NCBI GenBank assembly: GCA_022708005.1
Contig: JAKIZN010000039.1
Location: 1 to 9,686, forward strand
Length of the DNA: 9,686 nt
Direction: 5' to 3'
Source of the DNA: Bacteroidota bacterium
GTDB taxonomy: Bacteria; Bacteroidota; Ignavibacteria; Kapaibacteriales; UBA2268
Shown here: positions 7,231-9,686 of the stretch, one piece after another
Numbering within the stretch: position 1 is the stretch's first letter
Layout: each line of letters opens with the position of its first letter
The notes under the pieces: model-generated
What the model saw: the letters and a program-made list of their open reading frames with translations, nothing else
The model's database searches: none
Told to the model about the DNA's origin: nothing
Program-made: the position numbers and the translations under genes

Positions 7231-8157
7231 TTAATCCTCTTTTATTAAATTAAACTTTGCAAATGTCGGTACTACTCCTGCTTCTTTCAAGTATCGCGTT
7301 ACTACTGCCTCGCGAGCTACGTACACTCCGAACCAAAACGGCAAATTCTTAAACTCTTCGAAAAACATAGCCTTGAAAGTTACAATATATGGATATAATC
7401 CTTGAATTACATAAGCCTGATGAACAGGCTTCGGAGATATATATTTGCCAGTCGAATCATTAAATCCAACTTGCAACGTGATAAAATCTAAATTTCTTAT
7501 TACATTATTTAAATATGCTATACCTATCGAATTTGGATTATTTTTTACATACATTTTGACAGAATCAACTGTCGAAAATAGTTTAAGCTGCCTTGCAATT
7601 GGTTTGCCCTTTGCCATTAGCTTTTGCATATTCGCATAAATTGAAGAGTTTTGGTCGCTGATAGCAATAATCGGCTCTTCTTTAAGTTGTGGGAAATAGC
7701 TTTTCAGCGACTTATCCTTATCGGTCAGTATGCTGTACACTTGCTCGGCGTTAATGGTATCAATTGGGAAATTATTTCCTACAAATAGAGTTAAGGCATC
7801 TTTTGCGATTTCCTCATAACTATGCTTTTTTACTTTGTATGCGGTCATCAAAGAATCTTCGTCTTTGAGATAATCCCTTGCGGCTACAATGACTCTTGCC
7901 TTGCCCGCAAGCAGTTGCGACATTATTTCGCGAGCCGAGCCGCTTTCCACAGTTAGCTCTACATCTGGATACGCCATTCGATATAGCGAAAAAGTCGAGT
8001 CCATAAGCCCTAAAATCGCGTCATCGCAATATGCGATTAATTTACCGCTTGTCATTGTCTCCTTGTCTTTATTCTCAGCTTTTGGCTGATTATCGCAAGA
8101 AACAGCAAGCATAGATATTGCAATTGCTAAAAGCAGCAAGCTACTCATCTTCTTCAT
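7231..8157 (-). CDS. PstS-like periplasmic substrate-binding lipoprotein
   Basis: The product (308 aa from this start) begins MKKMSSLLLLAIAISMLAVSC, a lipoprotein signal with the lipidated Cys at 21, then a charged linker. The body resembles PstS-like periplasmic binding proteins (PBP-like superfamily): an opening beta-strand (GKLIAYCDDAI), a segment VTVE-like 'LTVESGSAREIMSQLLAGKARVI' type helix-strand, the middle signature KDALTLFVGNNFPIDTINAEQVYSIL, and a late lobe ending with AYVIQGLYPYIVTFK. PstS binds phosphate, but the usual PstS ligand motifs (such as a clear SGSGT) are not evident, so the ligand is uncertain. No pstCAB genes are next to it. GGAGG (8163-8167) lies five bases before ATG 8157, which is why I prefer it to ATG 8160, ATG 8169 or TTG 8172. 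The start overlaps the upstream gene by 17 bp, suggesting translational coupling. Confidence 0.82.
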   Translation of the reverse strand: MKKMSSLLLLAIAISMLAVSCDNQPKAENKDKETMTSGKLIAYCDDAILGLMDSTFSLYRMAYPDVELTVESGSAREIMSQLLAGKARVIVAARDYLKDEDSLMTAYKVKKHSYEEIAKDALTLFVGNNFPIDTINAEQVYSILTDKDKSLKSYFPQLKEEPIIAISDQNSSIYANMQKLMAKGKPIARQLKLFSTVDSVKMYVKNNPNSIGIAYLNNVIRNLDFITLQVGFNDSTGKYISPKPVHQAYVIQGLYPYIVTFKAMFFEEFKNLPFWFGVYVAREAVVTRYLKEAGVVPTFAKFNLIKED

Positions 8158-8371
8158 CATCGCCTCCATCAAAATTAATTTGATACCGTGCCATTTGTGT
8201 TTTATACATTACTAAACGATATAATCCAAATAAAGTAACAATTACTCCCATCACGACAACGAGAGTTGGGTCGTTGAACCTATCGCTTTGCAGCCAGCCT
8301 ATCAGCACCATCGCCAGCCCCAAGACTATCATCAATATCCTAACCGCATAATTTATTATTTTCGAGAACAT
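8141..8371 (-). CDS. Small two-TM membrane protein with acidic tail
   Basis: The product is 76 aa and I do not recognise a named family. Two hydrophobic segments lie at about 7-25 (NYAVRILMIVLGLAMVLIG) and 36-54 (TLVVVMGVIVTLFGLYRLV), joined by a short polar loop. The C-terminus is very acidic (GGDDEEDE). GAGG five bases before the ATG is a good ribosome-binding site. It starts 14 bp after the second tonB-like gene and overlaps the PstS-like gene by 17 bp, so it is firmly within the operon. The conserved-looking placement between a TonB protein and a binding lipoprotein suggests a helper in the same envelope system; that is inference. Confidence 0.8.
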   Translation of the reverse strand: MFSKIINYAVRILMIVLGLAMVLIGWLQSDRFNDPTLVVVMGVIVTLFGLYRLVMYKTQMARYQINFDGGDDEEDE

Positions 8372-8385
8372 TTTTCCTCAGAAAT

Positions 8386-8799
8386 TTAATTTTTGAACAA
8401 TAAAAAACCCAGAACTCTTTTTACTACATTCAAATAGTCTTTGGTCGATAGCGATTTTCCGCTTGCGAGCCTAAATCTTATGGGAATAGAAACCCAAGAT
8501 TCCACTGGCTTTCCATCTAAATAAGCTGGATGCATTTTACCATACTTTTTTACTGCGTTGATAGCCGCCTCGTTAAGCAGGGAGTTGTCCGAATGCTCTA
8601 CTGTTACTTTTGTCGCATCGCCTTCGCTATTTATGAAAACCCGCACAACCACAACTCCCTCGGCACTTGCTTTTCGTGCAAGTTCGGGATATTCAACTAA
8701 CTTTGTCAGCCTGCCCAAGTCAATTTGTGGCTCTTTGTCCTCTTTTTTAAAAAAATCATTTTCGCCAGCTTCATTTCTTAGCTTTAGCGTCTTCGGCAT
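8386..8799 (-). CDS. TonB C-terminal domain protein (second copy), N-terminus in another frame
   Basis: This open frame gives 137 aa from ATG 8799 (a TTG at 8805 is also in frame). A TonB C-terminal domain spans most of it: LVEYPELARKA, then VVVVRVFINSEGDA, and a closing SWVSIPIRFRL. By hand alignment about half of the ~89 residues are identical to the tonB gene at 9218-9686, so the two look like tandem paralogs. The C-terminus extends about 25 residues past the domain (ending VLGFLLFKN). No membrane anchor or signal peptide is encoded in this frame and no Shine-Dalgarno site precedes the ATG. A good signal peptide is encoded just upstream in another frame (8771-8896). One extra base near 8774-8776 would explain this; removing it joins both into a ~169-aa exported protein. 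In the native state TonB domains contact outer-membrane receptors. Confidence 0.8.
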   Translation of the reverse strand: MPKTLKLRNEAGENDFFKKEDKEPQIDLGRLTKLVEYPELARKASAEGVVVVRVFINSEGDATKVTVEHSDNSLLNEAAINAVKKYGKMHPAYLDGKPVESWVSIPIRFRLASGKSLSTKDYLNVVKRVLGFLLFKN

Positions 8800-8896
8800 A
8801 AGCAAAAAGACTTATCGCGTTTATGAGCATAATAAGCAGCGTGGCAAAAAGTGCCTTATTAGTGATATGATTAATATATTTTTCCCTAAATTTCAA
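8771..8896 (-). pseudogene. Out-of-frame signal-peptide ORF, likely 5' part of the second tonB-like gene
   Basis: From TTG 8896 the frame gives 41 residues. They include a basic N-region (KFREKYINHITNK), a hydrophobic core (ALFATLLIMLINAISLF) and an AYA-type cleavage site before EDAKAKK, and end at TGA 8771-8773. This ends inside the start of the TonB-domain ORF but in the other frame; a +1 shift at AAG-AAA-TGA joins them. The start codon is uncertain: no ATG precedes the hydrophobic core. A sigma70-like promoter lies just upstream at the right distance. It could instead be a separate short leader peptide, but the composition and position favour a frameshifted signal sequence. Confidence 0.5.
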
Positions 8897-8934
8897 TATT
8901 TTAATCTCGTCAAATATCGCATAGCTATTATTCT

Positions 8935-8963
8935 ATTTTACAGCATCGCCCAAGCGCAGTCAA
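8935..8963 (-). promoter_or_regulatory. Sigma70-like promoter of the second tonB-like operon
   Basis: On the minus strand TTGACT (8963-8958, 5 of 6 to TTGACA) is followed after exactly 17 bases by TAAAAT (8940-8935, 5 of 6 to TATAAT). Transcription would start near 8928, about 30 bases before the TTG of the signal-peptide ORF. If the organism uses a Bacteroidota-type consensus this match may be fortuitous. Confidence 0.5.
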
Positions 8964-9018
8964 AAGAAAAATTTCATACGAAAAATTTTTGCCACTATCG
9001 CTAGAATTTTTCAACCCC

Positions 9019-9024
9019 ATTATA
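9019..9024 (-). promoter_or_regulatory. Possible upstream -10 box TATAAT
   Basis: A perfect TATAAT reads on the minus strand, but no good -35 hexamer stands 16-18 bases upstream of it (AAGTTA at 17). It is a weaker candidate than the promoter at 8935-8963. Confidence 0.2.
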
Positions 9025-9165
9025 CAGCACAGAAATAAGCGTAACTTTACTTATGGAATAAAATTTTGCCGTATTTTGTTGTTTCTTGTGCGGTTTAATT
9101 AATTTTGGGGATTTTAGCGTCATTTGAATTACCAATTTTTCTTTTGACTGAGCTTCCATAATTTA

Positions 9166-9216
9166 TTTAAGATGCCCGGCTTTGCCTATATAAATCGCTC
9201 CGCCGGGCATCTTAAA
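9166..9216. repeat. Long hairpin, 15-bp perfect arms, after tonB
   Basis: TTTAAGATGCCCGGC (9166-9180) and GCCGGGCATCTTAAA (9202-9216) are exact reverse complements around a 21-base loop. It begins one base after the tonB stop codon, so it may end or stabilise that transcript, but no U-run follows on the minus strand. Its outer sequence (AGATGCCC ... GGGCATCTTAAA) matches the ends of the palindrome at 2881-2918 except for one base per arm, so a dispersed repeat is as likely as a terminator. Confidence 0.75.
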
Positions 9217-9217
9217 A

Positions 9218-9686
9218 TTAGCGTAGTTTGAACCTGATAGGAATACTTACCCAGCAAGCAATTGGCTGTCCATTTTGGATAGCGGGCGGGAAGTATCCGT
9301 ATTTCTTTATAGCATCTTCTGCAGCTTGGTCAAGCATCTTATTGTCTGTATATTCAATAAGCGTCCTTGTTGCTTTGCCACTTTTATCGACGAGAACACG
9401 AATGATAACTGTGCCTTCCACTCCTGCTTTTCGTGCAAGTTCTGGATACACAACTAACCCTTGCAGCTTAGCAAGGTCAACGCTCGGTTCTTTTTCGACT
9501 GCTATAAATTCGTCTGGCTCTGGCTCTTTTTCTTTAACTTCAACTTTGACAGGTGCTTGAGCGTCAAAGTTTACGTTAGAAGCGAAACCACCCAAGTCGA
9601 CGCCGTCGCCACCGACAGACGAAGCACGGGCAATTTCAGAAACAGTAGCAAAATCTTTCATATCCGGTGTGATTTGCGCTGCAGGC
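9218..9686 (-). CDS. tonB: Energy transducer TonB, C-terminal part (5' end outside window)
   Basis: The frame is open to the right edge (155 residues visible, beginning PAAQITPDMK), so the ATG at 9661 is probably internal and the N-terminal membrane anchor lies outside the window. The visible part has a Glu/Lys/Pro linker (KVEVKEKEPEPDEF) typical of the periplasm-spanning stretch. The TonB C-terminal domain follows: LVVYPELARKAGVEG, VIIRVLVDKSGKA, KYGYFPPAIQNG and CWVSIPIRFKLR. TonB passes proton-motive energy from ExbB/ExbD to outer-membrane receptors. It is followed by a long hairpin and then a second tonB-like gene about 50% identical in this domain. ExbB/ExbD genes are expected to the right, beyond the window. 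Confidence 0.88.
   Translation of the reverse strand, partial: PAAQITPDMKDFATVSEIARASSVGGDGVDLGGFASNVNFDAQAPVKVEVKEKEPEPDEFIAVEKEPSVDLAKLQGLVVYPELARKAGVEGTVIIRVLVDKSGKATRTLIEYTDNKMLDQAAEDAIKKYGYFPPAIQNGQPIACWVSIPIRFKLR

Larger units (their letters stand above)
8900..9165. other. Intergenic stretch between the two tonB genes
   Basis: Apart from the promoter candidates listed separately, this AT-rich segment shows no supported gene, RNA or repeat. With the flanking hairpin and the signal-peptide ORF it fills the 400-bp gap between the two tonB-like coding regions. Confidence 0.5.

Noticed and set aside
8867..9004. Plus-strand 45-aa frame that resembles a signal peptide (YRIAIILFYSIAQA)
   Set aside because: It has no ribosome-binding site and no mature domain, and it runs antisense to the promoter and signal-peptide ORF of the second tonB-like gene; hydrophobic frames are common by chance in AT-rich DNA.
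9166..9216. Classical rho-independent terminator of tonB
   Set aside because: The stem is strong, but no U-run follows on the minus strand and the loop is 21 bases long, so it was kept only as a repeat or hairpin.
9659..9661. ATG at 9661 as the tonB start
   Set aside because: The frame stays open upstream to the window edge and TonB needs an N-terminal membrane anchor, which is not encoded after this ATG.

Overview
The window is moderately AT-rich bacterial chromosome, probably from the Bacteroidota/Chlorobiota/Ignavibacteria (FCB) side of the tree. That placement is an inference. It rests on a TonB - small membrane protein - PstS-like lipoprotein - TPR cluster, a second-type EF-G, AT-rich intergenic DNA and patchy Shine-Dalgarno sites. 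No rRNA, tRNA, CRISPR array, intact transposase or phage gene was seen.

Layout, left to right. (1) Positions 1-2680, minus strand, three genes in the order abgT -> UDP-glucuronate decarboxylase -> a Tat-signal protein cut off by the window edge. The last one is only a 49-codon fragment, but it carries a clear twin-arginine motif. (2) Positions 2681-3327 form a 647-bp divergent intergenic region holding a GC-rich 115-bp island and a cluster of hairpins. Several hairpins are arranged symmetrically around one point near 2989.5, which looks like a composite dispersed repeat. (3) Positions 3328-5457, plus strand: an EF-G-like translational GTPase of the EF-G2 type, ending in a bidirectional terminator (5485-5519) shared with the convergent gene. 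(4) Positions 5521-9686, minus strand, read right to left: tonB (5' end outside the window), a long hairpin, a second tonB-like gene, a 76-residue two-TM protein, a PstS-like lipoprotein and a secreted TPR protein. The last four are tightly packed or overlapping and look like one operon.

How the genes may work together: TonB-domain proteins, a periplasmic binding lipoprotein and a secreted TPR protein encoded together point to an envelope energy-transduction or uptake module. The partner ExbB/ExbD genes would be expected upstream of 9686 but are not visible. The UXS and AbgT genes are ordinary metabolic and transport genes with no evident link to that module.

The two observations most worth a second look are the symmetric hairpin cluster at 2881-3099 and the second tonB-like gene. 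A good sigma70-like promoter (8935-8963) precedes an out-of-frame ORF (8771-8896) that encodes what reads as this gene's signal peptide. That implies a frameshift (real, programmed or sequencing error) just before the TonB domain.
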